NCBI GenBank assembly: GCA_027924585.1
Contig: BSBM01000826.1
Coordinates: 9,021,501-9,085,500 of the forward strand
Length of the DNA stretch: 64,000 bases
Reading direction: 5' to 3'
Source: Larix kaempferi
Lineage: Eukaryota > Streptophyta > Pinopsida > Pinales > Pinaceae
Shown: in pieces, positions 21,850 to 34,225 of the stretch
Position numbering within the stretch: the first letter of the stretch is position 1
How the letters are laid out: each line of letters opens with the position of its first letter
Translations under genes and position numbers: made by a program
Notes under the pieces: generated by a model
Databases searched by the model: none
Told to the model about the DNA's origin: nothing
The model's input: only the letters and a program-made list of their open reading frames with translations

Positions 21850-22493
21850 TGTTAGTTTTTCACAAATTTCAATCTTATCTAGGATATTAACTGAGAGAAT
21901 AACATGTACAACATATCTACAACATATCAATCATGGACACAATAATGCAAGCACACAAGAGACACAGAGTTTACTTGGGGAAAACCATAAAGGTGAAAAA
22001 CCCCAATAACTTCCTTAGAGATAGATAGATCAATGATACAACCCAAGCATAAGACATAGACATCTCCTAGCAACAGCTTCTCCTCCTCCACAAGTGCGCC
22101 ACTCTCCAAAGAGTGTGTGTGAGAATAGAATGATCAAATAGAGTGCCTCCTGCACTGTATTTATACTTGACTTGACTTTCCTAATAACCTTTACTAGGTC
22201 GGCCTTAACTTAACCACATAACATAATGCTGACTGGGCCGACCCCCAATAGGGTGGTCTAATAACCCTTTGAGCCACATGGCTAACCCCCAATAGGGTGG
22301 TCTAATAACCCTTTGACCCACATGACTTATATAGGGATGACCCCAACAAGGTGGTCTAATAACCCATCAAGTATAAGTTACGACACTTACAATATAAATG
22401 ACGACACTTCCGTATAGAGGAATAATAACATCTCTATAGGAATACAATATACATATATGTGAAATACATTCCGAAGTTACATATACATCAACA
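21850..22493 (-). repeat. Copia A 5' LTR
   Basis: 644 bp with TG...CA ends. It holds a tandem duplication of a 'CCCAATAGGGTGGTCTAATA' unit (about 22238-22325) that is single in the 3' LTR. Confidence 0.9.
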
Positions 22494-23357
22494 CAGAGTA
22501 TGAATGATACATACCTTTCAATTTGTTGACCTTGGAATTCAGAGTCGAATGTGTCCAAGGTTTTGGTCGAGGAATAGGTTCTTGCTCTAAAACAGGGATT
22601 TCCTCCAGAGCATCAATCTCACCTGAAAATAATAGTGGACATGTTTCCTTCAAATCTGCTATCTCACAACAATAGTGGAAGAGAAAATGGATATGGCGAT
22701 AGTCCAATATATGATTAATAACTCTGTCCCCCAAAACAGTCTCCACCATTACAGGTAACCCTTTCATGATATCCAGCTCCACCATCATGGATGCCATCCG
22801 TTTATCAATCCCATATAGCATATGTTTATCCAATCTAATGAAGCGAACCAAAGAGTTTGCAAGCCCTTCAAATATTTTTTCCATCCAAATTTCGATCGGA
22901 AACCATAGCACCATGACCCATAAATGCCTCAAAGTCATTTTTTCCTTTTTAGGTTCAAAGGATGTATACTAGTGTTTCAATACTAAATAACCCTCCTTGA
23001 TCAACCAAACCCTACCTAGGATTTTTTGCATCGCCTCAAGAGAAGGAAAAATGAAACATATCCATCCATCAATGAGCATGTTAACCCTGGGCGTAAGACC
23101 ACATTCTGAAAGACAATTTTCATTTACCCACTCCACCAACTCAGAATGACTAACGTTTGTAAACTCAATACGGCCGACCACAACCCGACTAGCAAAAGCA
23201 ACGACCCTATCCATGTTAACATATTTACCCACCACGAACTGATCCACTTTTTCCTTAGCCCTTTAACATTTCAATTTTCTTCTAAGATGATCTCAAGCAC
23301 CTGAGCGTTTTGTCTTCCGAAGGAAAAAACCATGTTCCAAAAATTGTTCTCAACCAT
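22494..23357 (-). pseudogene. LINE ORF1 (DUF4283-like, zinc-knuckle) fragment, cut by copia A
   Basis: Minus-strand blocks 23247-22969 and 22938-22494 are one frame interrupted by a single TAG (about 22966). Features fit the gag-like ORF1 of plant LINEs: 'RVVVGRIEFTN', 'IDGWICFIFPS', 'VWLIKEGYLVLKH', then 'WVMVLWFPIEIWMEKIFEGL', 'MMVELDIMKGLP' and a degenerate knuckle 'FHYCCEIADLKETCP'. A short frameshifted 5' piece may start at 23357 (MVENNFWNMVFSFGRQ). The ORF ends exactly at the copia A LTR, so copia A inserted into it. The rest would lie left of the window. Confidence 0.65.
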
Positions 23358-24674
23358 GTGTTAGCCCTAAGGTTTTGTTGCTAGTGGGAATATATCCATC
23401 CTACTGAAATTTTATTAGGGTTTTTTCCAGTCCCAGTTTAGGTGATCCCTTACTACCATTCGATACCATGGATTAATGCCACAAATTTCTTGACGTATGA
23501 GGAACATTCAGACATAAATTTCTAGGAGATGATCGATGTAGTATGTCAATAAAGCTATCATGATTCCCCATCACATAAAGGAACAATAATAATCCATGCA
23601 CCAACTATTCATATTTATTATCAAGGTGAGGCTAACTAATACAAGAGATTTAGTCAGTGTTCATTCATTAATTATGTAGTATACTAGTTATATACCAAAA
23701 ACTATTACATAGCTCCATTCTTATATTATTAACTTACAATACATAATCAAATATATTTTTCATTATTGTGTGGAAGAGGCGCATTCTACAACCCATATGG
23801 GGGATATGTAACTCCTTCTATGTTCAGATATCTAACTCATTCTATGTTCATAGTGGAGTTGGCACATGTACTTTTTAAAAAATAATAAAATATTACAAAA
23901 AATAACATGTCGAATCAAATTAAATTTAAAATGCTTCCTCGACACTTGGTAGATCCCCTTTTAACATATATCTATATTGGTAATATTCCATGACCAACTA
24001 TTCTGATTTGAAATGGTGTTGTAAATTGTAAATGTTAACACATAAATCTTACAAATAGGAAAAAGTTGCATTCATTAATTGATTGAGAAAGTAAAATAGT
24101 TGCAATTTACCCAATTATTGATTAATTTACAAAACTAATATATCACTCATTGTTAATGTAACATACATAATCCAATATATTTTGCGTTATAATCCTCTAA
24201 GTACCAGTTATTTGGAATGTGTCATAATGATAACACATAAATCCTACAAACAGACAAAAGTTGCATCCATTCATTAATTATAAAGTAAAATAGTTATTCT
24301 TGATATACATGCTATAATATATACGGTTCTACTTTATAAGGGGAGTATATATATATATATATAAATATATATTCAAGCATAAACAAAGTTTACTTCTATT
24401 ATTGATAGAATCAAAAAGTACATCTCCCATGCATCAACTCTCATCAGAGTTCTATCTGAAGGATATAGCTACATCAAAATCCTCCCAACCAAAATTCAGA
24501 AATTACAAAATGAGTTTTTCAGCACAACAAAAGGTGTTATTCATAAAAACAGATCTACCTCAAAATAAGACTATTATCAGAAAGTAATAACAAAGATGAA
24601 ATTAATTAATCCATTATGCTTGAACATCTTCAGAATAAAAAAGTATATTGAGACATTGTCAACCTAAATGCCTT
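23358..24674. other. AT-rich intergenic DNA with a degenerate duplication
   Basis: No gene seen. Two related stretches at about 24030-24110 and 24225-24295 share 'TAACACATAAATC(T/C)TACAAA', 'AAAGTTGCAT' and 'GTAAAATAGTT'. A short AT dinucleotide microsatellite lies at about 24349-24363. This is the oldest-looking DNA between copia A and gypsy C. Confidence 0.5.
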
Positions 24675-24712
24675 TGTAATATCCCGAATTTTGAACTAAC
24701 TATTTCTGATGT

Positions 24713-25305
24713 TATATTGGGCCACGACCCCAGCACATATGATGTATTTTGAGTATTCAGCATAAGCCCTACTTCATATGATTTACTCATTTTATAGACT
24801 GACATATTGGGCATGGACCCTGACTGACTCCATTATTTGATTATATATTGGGAAAGGAAGCCCTAATGTTTTGATTATGTTCTTTGGCATATGATGTGGA
24901 TACAAGCCCTAATACATTGAGATGAAATTTTTGTTACTTACTATGCAGAGCTATGATTTTTCATGATTGAATTATGTAGTGTGTTGAGCGTGGACTCAGA
25001 AACACATAGATGACCTACGTACTGGGAAGAAGCCCCGATGTACCTAGAAGAATGATTATGTACATTGAGTGTTGGGAATAATCCCTGGAGCACTCCAAGG
25101 TTGATAAATGAATACCAAATCCGAGGCCACTTGAATATTCTAAATGTGCCTCACAACCACATTCTAGCACTAGTGTTGAGCTGGAGGCTTTGTAATTGCA
25201 CTAGCATAACGCCCATGTGAAAGTGTTGAGTTAAAAGGCTCTGAAGAGCACTCGGGGTTACTAGATCTCAAAGTGTTGAGTCGGAAAGACTCTGAATAGC
25301 ACTTC
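24713..25305 (+). repeat. Array of hairpin modules in the gypsy C LTR (left copy)
   Basis: About eleven modules of 25-40 bp, each with an outer complementary arm pair and an inner core TTGGG...CCC or TTGAG...CTC around a 4-7 base loop. The last one has outer AAGTG/CACTT and inner GAGTC/GACTC. The same array occurs at 59325-59937, where one more module is present. Arm sequences differ from module to module while the core is kept. Confidence 0.75.
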
Positions 25306-27382
25306 TATTTTCATCACATTTATTTAATTTGGTTAAATGATTCATCTTCTATATATCATCAAATACTGCGGGAACTACCATATTAAATGAGGGAATCCGA
25401 CATGCAAGAAAGAGACTAGAGGTGCCTATCCAAGCTTACCAAAAGACCGTCCAAAGAATTGGGCCTTGTCCATACTATTAAAAGAAGTATCATGTAAAGA
25501 TACATAATTAAATAAAGGATATTTACCATAACTTAAAGCATGGGTTGACTAAGAGTAGCCTTATATAAATAACATGATTAAGGATCTAAAAGTTAAATAT
25601 TATTATTAAAAAGATTTAATAGTAATGATGTTAATATTTATTTATAAAGTATAATTATTGCATATAGTTTATGCATAGTTGGCTGGAACATTATTTAAAT
25701 ATTATTAATAATGTTATTAATATTAAGTAAGAAATATAATAATAATTATTATTATTATTATGATGAAAAAGGTTTATCTAAAATCACTTCTAGTTAAAAC
25801 AAAGGAAAAGTCCTAGCTCCACAAGGACTAGATATTTGAGGATAATATCTTCTAAAGAATATTAATTATTTAATTTAAAGAAACTAATTAATTATTCAAA
25901 CAACCATAATTCAAGACTCCCCTACATAAAGAGGGAAGATCCCAAGAATGGGGATCATCTTTTTCATTACCATTCTCTTATGGTAATAAGAGAGAATTTA
26001 TTTTCTGCTCCAAGAACTGAAGCAGCCCCACATAAAATTTCAGATCTGAACCAATAAGCAAACCTAGGGCCTCTATCTCTTATTGCATGTTGGAACCAGC
26101 GGGGGGGGATCCAGTTAGAACCATGAGTGGTATAAGGGTCATGGTTGGGAGGAACATGGTAGCCCTAAAGTTATCCAGCTAAGGAATCATCCTAACAGGT
26201 TAGCTAAGCTCAGAAGTTTCTACATTAGTCATTGTTTAAGTGTGGAGTTCTTGCAAAGGAGAATCAAGCTTCCATACAACCAGGTACGAAACCACAATTC
26301 CTCATTTCAGGTTATTATTTAGCTAATATTTATTAATTAAATTTATATCTCAGTATTGTTTTTGTTTCCCCAGATCAGTTTAGTATGATTTTCTCATAGA
26401 GCAAAGGGCCTTCAGGCATAGGCTCTCGGGTTGTTTTTATTTATAGTGGAAAAATCCTTTAAACCTGAAATCTATTAACTCAGGGATGTTGAATGAAATA
26501 CCAATCGACGGTCTAATAGGTCTAGCATAGTTATCCTGTGCTAGACGCCATTAACATCAGAAACGTAGAAACCTAAGTCATTATCATTAACTGTTCTTAA
26601 AACTTGATAGTGATTTTCATGGCTTCAGTTTCGAAGTATTCTTTTAGGACAGGGTTGTATTTCTTCCTAGCATTTATGTTCTGGGAGTTACTTCTCTTTT
26701 ACACGTATATTTTTAATATAAGGACCTGAGTCAACATAGGCAGAGACCGAGTATCGAAACCCTCAACCAGTCTTTTAAAACAACATGAAGAAAATCGCAA
26801 GGCTTAGACGTTTCAACAAACGTTTGTTATCACAAGCTTCACCCTACAACAGTAACGCAGTAATGCCTATCTTTCTTCAAATCAAAATCGCAGACATTTA
26901 AACATGCATATGTAGATAGACCAAGGGTTTAATGAAATAAGACTTTCAGAATTTAAGATGTTAAGAAAATCAAAATGTAGGCTAAGTGACCACAATTCTC
27001 TCGTTGAGTCATTATCCAATCGGGTTTATTATTCTTTAGTCAGTCAACAGTCAACCCATTGTCTACCATGACGAATAAGCAACATGTATGCAAGAAATAC
27101 GATTTCATAAATATTAGACTCAAACACTTGCATCACACACCATACATTCATAATCATTTAGCCCAAAACCGTGACCGGCCTTCCTACCATTCCAAGAATC
27201 GAATTCTACAGTGAAATGAAGTTTTACTTAACATTAATTTCGTTTCCTTTAGCACATAAAACCACAGGTCAAGAGCTCAAATCCCATTAACATTTTCATG
27301 AAGACTCTTCTATCTTACAAATCACTAGCAACATATTAATTAGGTACAGACCCTTTCTATTTCAATCAATGAAACAAACAAC

Positions 27383-30181
27383 TGTCATGTCCCCATATTT
27401 TTCCATGGTCGATGGGGTAATTTTGGCCTAAGTCACCTAGGCAATAATTATTTAATTAATGAGCAAGTATGAAAACTACCTTATGGAAGATGCCTAAGGT
27501 TGTATTTGGGAATTAAATGGACAAGGAGGGCCCCCCATGTAGTTATTAACCTCATGACTAAGTCCAAGTGATTGATTAATTGAGAAATTAATTAATTGGG
27601 TAAATTTTGAGGCATTATACCATAACAATTAATTAATTACTGGATAATTAATTAATTGCTAAGTTAAATTATTTCTGAGTTGTATTGTTTCCATTTAAAT
27701 GTTTATTGCTAATAAATGTGCCAAGTGGTTGATGACTTGGCTAGGAAATTCGAATTGGTAAGTGAGCCAAATTTTCCTAAGTGGTAAAGTCTCAGAAAAG
27801 CTAAGGAATCTAGTGGAGACAAGTTGGCAAGATGAACCCAGAAAGGAAACTGACAAAAGCTAGCAAAATCAGACAAAAGCAGGAAAGAGGAAAGTAAAGA
27901 AAGTGGAAAGATCCAGAAAATATTTCTGAAAGAAAATAGAAACAACCAGAAAATCTACCTAAAGCGCACTTGCCCAAATTCAGTAAAGGAGGTGAAGGAA
28001 AGAAAGTTTTGAAAGCTCAGAAGTTGCTATTCTCCTCAAGAAAGGCGCCCTCGTGGATTTGGAGTAGAATGGGAAAGTGGGTAACCTACTCTCACAGGTC
28101 ACCAAGCCAGGAACTTGCTCAGTAGGTCATCATGAAGTTTATAAAAGAATCCAACCAACTCCATTTGACAACTTTTGTCATTTGCAATTTTGGTTTGAGA
28201 GCTCTGAGCCTCTCTAGTTGAGTGTTGTGCCTCAACAAGTTTGCTTGGGTGATATGCCGCAAGACTTTGTGAGTTATCTAAGAGTGTTATGCAGGTCTAG
28301 AATATTTTGTTGCAGCCAATAAAATTCATATCAGTCCAGCCATGAATATTTATAGTCAGCTTGAAGAGGAGGATAATTCTACAGTGGATTCGCAGTTAGA
28401 TTTGAAGGAAAATAACTAGAAGGAGGAGCTAGTTCTCAGGAGTTGCGCCCAGGATCTCCATGAATCTCAATATGCCATGATTTTTAGAACATCATAGATT
28501 TATATGATCAGAGATCAGCTTCATATATGATCCTCACTCTCTTCTTACATTCTTCTCCCATTCACAGCTAAATCTAGAGGAGCTTTCCTTGAAGGAGAGG
28601 GTTGGTTCAGTGAATGCGCCCCAATCAAGTCCAGAAGTTTAGTATGCATCCAATGAAATTCATATGACCTGTAGGTGACCTGATCATAACTCCGGAGAAT
28701 ATCCACAGTAATATTCTAATTCTTCACTTCATTCTCTATCAAATGTAATGAAAATCTAGCCTGTGAGGCATGTACTTTGGAAGGCAATCTAATAATGAGA
28801 AAGAGAGTGTTCTGAATCTATATTTTGACTTATATGTGTATAATATCATCTATCAGAGATTTATTTAATATCAAAACATATTATATGAAGTTTTGGAGCA
28901 GTTTGATGAATTACAATGCAAGACTAGCTACTTGGGTGTGTTTTCTAGGCTAGTTTCACTGATTTCTTTGTAAAATGCAATCTGTACATCCATTTGACCT
29001 CCTGTCTTTTGAAGTATGTTAATAAAATGATATATTAACCATATCAGTCCATAAAACTAGAATTTGAATGCTTTTAGTCTCGTTTTGTAATCATAAGAAA
29101 ATTACTAGCTCAACAATCCCGGGAGATCCCAGAAACCCCAATTCTTCCCATATTTTCACAAGTCTGCAAAATGAACTTACTGAAATTATCCAGAATATAT
29201 GTGAATGATATAAAATCTGTTATTAACTCCCTGTGACCCTACCTGATCCGGATTTTATGAGCAGAACGAAATGAATACAGATTATTATCAGATGCTTAAC
29301 ACAAAATAACAAAGATACAGTAAAACGGGTTTTCTATTCAATAAGGAAATAAGCTAGAACTGTAAAATGCAGCGGAAAATAAGCTTGCTGGAATGGTGGC
29401 GGCTTATCTCTGAGAAGAGATGTGACGGCTACGCTCATTTCGCAAGAAGATGGTTACAATGAGGCTCTCAAGGCCTTTTACAATAAACAGGAACGTCAAA
29501 AACCCTAGACATCCAAAAACCTAACCCTAGGAGATGAAGCGCCAAAAGTCATGTGGGCCCCGTTTGGGTAAGTTAGTACATCAACTTCCCGGGGTCGTAA
29601 CTTTTGCATACGATCTCCGTTTGGGGTAGCCCGTTGGAAAGATCTATCCGATATTTACAACTTTCGACTGGGGCCAAATGTTTGCCGGGGGAAACCATTT
29701 GGCCCCCCAAATTGCCAAAAAAGGTCGTTTAGGGCCTCAAAATGGCCCCGGAAGTTTAGGACCCGAAAAACTACTAAAAATAGTACAATACCAAAATTGC
29801 CATAAAACTGTTTTGAGCCAGTTGGAAAGGTGGGTGGCCACCAATATCCACCTGGATCACTACCCTTCCCTGTATGCATATGCCAGACACCAAGGAAGCC
29901 TTGAAGTAGGCATAGGCTTGTTCTATGTTGAAAAGTGAATGGTGTTGGTACCTTGTGCATAAGGAAATCTAATCTGACCTCTGTGACCTGCTGCTGCTGC
30001 ACCTAATCCCATATATTTTCTAGAATTAAACTTTCATCTCACCATCCTCAGTATTTAGCCTAGTACACCTCACTTACTCCTTGCACGATTTGAAGAAATT
30101 GGCAGAAAATTTGTCTAGTAGAGTTTAAAGAAAGTTGGATTTGAGTTAATATTCTGGTATAATTGTTCCTAGGATATTACA
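27383..30181. mobile_element. 2.8-kb solo LTR inserted in the gypsy C left LTR
   Basis: Begins TGTCATGTCCCC and ends AGGATATTACA. It is flanked by an exact 5-bp duplication ACAAC (27378-27382 and 30182-30186) and absent from the equivalent site in the right LTR near 63090. No PBS, PPT, internal domain or second LTR is visible. The ends resemble those of gypsy C, so it is probably a related Ty3/gypsy family reduced by LTR-LTR recombination. It contains no credible ORF. Confidence 0.85.
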
Positions 30182-32032
30182 ACAACAACTAGGGTTACGT
30201 TCCTTCACCTAAAACACAGGAATATTTTCAAAGCTCGAATTCAACATCCACCATACAAACAAAACGATTGAACTTCCTTATAGAGCAGTTGGATAGACAT
30301 AGGTCAAGAGGTCGAATCCCATTAATGACTTCATAGAAATCGTGCTACCGTAAAATCCCAGAAGCTTAGTATTAAAGCATAGACTCTTCTTTTAAAACAA
30401 ACTATAAATTAGACAGAGGCACCACCAATGTCAACGAATACAGGATTCCATTTGAAAATACCAATTTGACTACATACAGGGTAGAGCAACGACAGTACAT
30501 GCTGGATATAAACCTAGACTTTTCCATACATACTCCATCAGAAGCAAAACACAGAAATTAGGCAAGATTGCGAATCATTATAGAAGTACGCAGAGGTCCA
30601 ACATCTCTACATACTTTTAATACATGCTCAGAGTTCATCTGTTCAGACCCAAGTCTTATATTATGGGCATTACATCCTTTTATAACACCTTAAAATTCTT
30701 CATAGAGCCGAAGCGCTAAAAACATTACACCAAAATGAGAAAAGCCTCCAGGGTTATGATTCTTCCCATCCAAACAATAGATACATTTAATTCATGGTCC
30801 ATCCAAGGGAAACCTTCCAGACTTAAAAGTAAACTAGTAATCCAAAGGGCTCCACGAAGTCTCCCATAACCAAAATATATAGTACACCCGCCACAGATGC
30901 GAGAGGAAAGGGCAGCGTTGGTAAAATCCTGGACTTACCACTTCCATTGCCCAAATCGTCGAAGGTCCTAGCCACCTGCAACAACCCACACAGAGGAATT
31001 CAAAACCATCACCTGCCATATCAACAGAAGACACGAGTTAAATCCTGAGGTGGTTATCAATCAATGGATAAATGTAGAAGTAAGAGAAAAAGAATTATAG
31101 TGCAGGGAGGACAATTACCTGAACCAAGAGCTACATCTTCCACCCCTTCAGCTAAGAAAACACCAGGTCCACACACACCCTCTCCAAAACACAACGAAGG
31201 ACTGAACATAGTCGAAGTGAAAACGCAAAGCAACATTTACAAGTGTAAAACCCCAACATCGAAACCCTCATTGCCAGCTGGTCTAATAACATGCGGATAT
31301 CATAGGGAGTAGTTAATACCCACTAACTTTCATTTAATGAGTGTAATTTATCACCCAAGTACTATAGTAAAAGGGTCGTTGAGACATCAATGAAATAGTG
31401 GTATGCAAACGTGCCTTTCCATAATATTCACACTATAGTATTTACCCATAACCATTCACAGTTTAGCCACTTACAATTTTATTATATAGCATGATAATAC
31501 ATGATGGTAAGATTACTAAGGAATAGTTTCCTCATGGTAGCACCTGTATACAAACATGAAACAATACTTTAGCAATTTGCTAAGTAAGACCAGAATTCCC
31601 AAGACTACCCTTACCTCTCGGCAGCTCTGCTGGGGTTACTTCTCCTCTTTCTTTTGAACACCAGTGTTCCATCATGAACCTCACCTTTCATCAACAAGGA
31701 TCCATCTCACCTGAAGTTACCATTTAGACCCTTATAAATATGCATATGTTTTCTTAAAAATAGTAAGAAGGAGGTTTCTAATATAGTTCTCTAGCATTTG
31801 TATACGTGCGACAGAATTACATTATCAATCTCACACATCGCTTCCACATAACCAAAAGATTAAAAACTAGTGAGATTATGTTGCTTAGGAACCTTAAACT
31901 CTTAAGTATTGAAAACAAGTACTGATGCATTCTCTCAGTACTGAAGTTAATTTATAAATTATCATCTTAAAATAGATTTTATTGCAGTGACAAAAAAAAT
32001 TTAAATTTTATTATTTTTAGGGACATTACAAG

Positions 32033-32044
32033 TGGTATCAGAGC
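32033..32044 (+). promoter_or_regulatory. Gypsy C primer binding site (initiator tRNA-Met)
   Basis: TGGTATCAGAGC two bases after the LTR end, matching the 3' end of plant initiator tRNA-Met. Confidence 0.9.
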
Positions 32045-32215
32045 CCGGCTACAAAACTAAGTGACCTATTGGGCTCATTACAAAAAAGAACATCCGCTGC
32101 AAATACCCAGTAACCAGAAACATACATTTATGAATTTGTTATTTTATGTGAAAAATAAACATATTTTCTACTCTTGACAATTATATAACACTGCAGGTAC
32201 AGATATTGTCCGAAA

Positions 32216-33536
32216 ATGAATGCAGAAGGGGGCAACAACATACATGGAAATCTAAACTCTCCACCATGAGAGCAAGAAATTGTGGTAGAACTAAACTTGG
32301 ATTTAATGAAATCTATGCAAAATCTACAGGCAAAATTCCAAAGTTTTAGAGATGATAACATACAGGAAAGAGGAGAGCAACAAGTAATAAATGAATCTTT
32401 ACTTCAAAGCTTGATAGGGGCAAAGCTTGACAGGGGCAAAGCTTGACAGGGGCAAAGCCCCACGGACAGCCCACACTCTTAGTCAACACTTTTAAAAAGG
32501 GATACTGTCACATAAAGAAAAATGACAGTCCTAAGGGAGAAGAGCAGGGAGAACACATGCCTGAACCAATGGAAGAGGACTGCAATAATTCTTCTAATGA
32601 TGAAGGTTCACCACCTCCTTGCAAGAAAAGGAGGAAAAGTGACGACAGTTTACAAGGAGAATTCAGAAAGATAAAATCCCCAACTTATGACGGAGAGATT
32701 AACTCTGGGGAGAAGGCTGAAGAGTGGCTGCAAGGAATGAATAAGTACTTCAAAATTCATAACTACTCCAGTGAAATGCAACCCTGACTAGCCATATACA
32801 ACCTGAATGGTAAAGCAACTAGATGGTGGCGGGACTTGAAACACACCAAAGGATAAGAACTAAGAGACATAACATGGGATACTTTCAGCAAAATATTCCA
32901 AGACAAATATATGTCTGAAAGATTCTTTGACAAGAAAATTAAAGAATTTCATGAGTTTAAAATGGGCTCCCTAACCATGGAAGCATTCATCAATAGATTT
33001 TTAGACCTACTGCATTATGTTTCATACTTCAAAGACGAAAAATTCAAGATACAACAATTCTTGGGATGTCTACCACCAAATTTCAGAGAAAATATTGAAT
33101 TTGACATGCCCAAAACCTTAGACGTGACTTTACACAAGGCAAGACTCTATTATGAACATGGGAAGCCAAGGAATGATAATATAAACAGAAATAGGGAAAG
33201 GTTCAGAACCTTTTCGAACAACCCCAGACCGGGTTTTAAACCCCCACCTTACCGAAAGTAGAACAACAGTTTTCCACCCAATAGAGGCTTCAACCGACCT
33301 CAAGCGAGGCCAAATGCACCCCCACCGCATGTCAACAGGCCAGCTTTCAACAAAGGGGCAAACGCTATCCCACCGACCATTTCTTGCTGGAAATGCCAAG
33401 GGCCTCACTACTATAGAGACTGCCCCAGAAAAACGAACAAATTTTTACACAACGTCCAAGCAGAACCTACCGTAGGAGACATGGCAAGAACACCCAGGTT
33501 TTATGCCGCTCTTGACGACCGACAGGAAGATCACTA
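32216..33536 (+). pseudogene. Gypsy C gag
   Basis: From ATG 32216 (MNAEGGNNIHGNL). The capsid region has 'YDGEINSGEKAEEWLQGMN', 'LNGKATRWWRDL' and 'FLGCLPPNFRENI'. A basic Asn/Arg/Pro-rich region follows, then a knuckle 'CWKCQGPHYYRDC' (C-x2-C-x3-H-x4-C) near 33385. Breaks: stop codons near 32270, 32785, 32855 and 33260, and a frameshift caused by triplication of a 16-bp unit at 32409-32456. It would form the particle shell; it cannot be made as it stands. Confidence 0.85.
32409..32456 (+). repeat. 16-bp unit triplicated inside gag
   Basis: GCTTGAYAGGGGCAAA occurs three times head to tail. The two extra units add 32 bp, not a multiple of three, and shift the gag frame. The upstream and downstream frames agree if only one unit is counted, so this is a replication-slippage mutation. 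Confidence 0.85.
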
Positions 33537-33543
33537 GGCCACC

Positions 33544-34225
33544 ATGGTTGAAATTGAGGGTAAGATATCAAACACGACCGTTTTAGTTTTAATAGATCCC
33601 GGCGCATGCCAAAGCTATATCTCCCCTAAGATAGTGGATACTTGTAAGTTAAACCGAGAACACCACGAGAAACCGTGGCTGGTACAACTAGCCACCAATA
33701 CCAAACAAAATGTCTCCAAGTTAGTTAAGGCTTGTGAGATAGATTTAAACAGTTTTCCAACTAGGTTAGAATTAAATATTCTACCCCTGGGGTCGTACGA
33801 TGTCCTTATAGGAATGGATTGGTTGGAAGAATACCATGTTCTACTAGATTGCTTGAACAAGTCATTACTATGCAGGGATGACCAAGGGAATTAGAAGACG
33901 ATTCAGGGTATCCCTAAGAAGGTGTCCGTAAGACAAATATCTTCCTTACAACCAAAGAAATGTATTCAAAATGGATGTAATCTCTTTTCCATCAATATCC
34001 AAAACATAGAAGCTGATAGGGAACAAAATATCGAAGACTTCCCAGTCCTCATAGAATTCAAAGACGTATTTTCCGAGAAAATACCAAGGTTACCACCCAA
34101 ACAAGACTTAGACTTTTCCATTGAATTAACACCTGGGTTACTACCATCTTCCAAAGCCCCTTACCGCATGAACACACCAGAATTGGTGGAACTGAAGCTT
34201 CAGTTACAAGAATTGATTGACAAAG
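33544..34225 (+). pseudogene. Gypsy C protease and RT N-terminus (split by copia B)
   Basis: Protease at 33544-33894 reads 'VLVLIDPGACQSYI' at the catalytic loop, with Pro where Ser/Thr is normal, then 'YDVLIGMDWLEEYHVLLDC', typical of chromovirus proteases. After a stop at 33892 the RT lead-in shows 'FPVLIEFKDVFSEKIPRLPP', 'LDFSIELTPG' and 'APYRMNTPELVELK', and stops at 34225 where copia B is inserted in the codons for Asp-Lys-Gly-Tyr. RT resumes at 41096. Confidence 0.9.
34221..34225. repeat. Target site duplication of copia B
   Basis: CAAAG here and GAAAG at 41091-41095 flank copia B, one mismatch. Removing the element and one copy restores a continuous gypsy RT frame across the site, which supports the call independently. 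Confidence 0.85.

Larger units (their letters stand above)
1..22493 (-). mobile_element. Copia A: decayed Ty1/copia LTR retrotransposon, split by a nested Tat element
   Basis: Read on the minus strand: 5' LTR 21850-22493, PBS, long leader, degraded gag/INT region, RT and RNase H, minisatellite-rich 3' noncoding region, PPT, and a 3' LTR at 1-513 cut by the window edge. The LTR start (TGTTGATGTATATG), the polypurine tract and the protein sequence match copia B at 34226-41090, so both belong to one family. The Tat element at 3142-18822 interrupts the RT. Without it the element would be about 6.8 kb, like copia B. Its target duplication cannot be tested because the left flank is outside the window; the right flank begins CAGAG. 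Confidence 0.9.
24675..32030 (+). repeat. Gypsy C left LTR (with solo LTR insertion)
   Basis: TGTAATATCCCG...GGGACATTACA, 7356 bp including a 2799-bp solo LTR and its 5-bp TSD. The remaining 4552 bp align along the right LTR from 59287 as far as the window reaches. No coding. The first 650 bp contain the hairpin modules listed separately. The middle (about 25560-25770) is very AT-rich. Confidence 0.9.

Noticed and set aside
23358-24674. A cellular gene or RNA gene between copia A and gypsy C
   Set aside because: No ORF of substance, no tRNA-like cloverleaf or rRNA sequence recognised; the DNA is AT-rich and repetitive.
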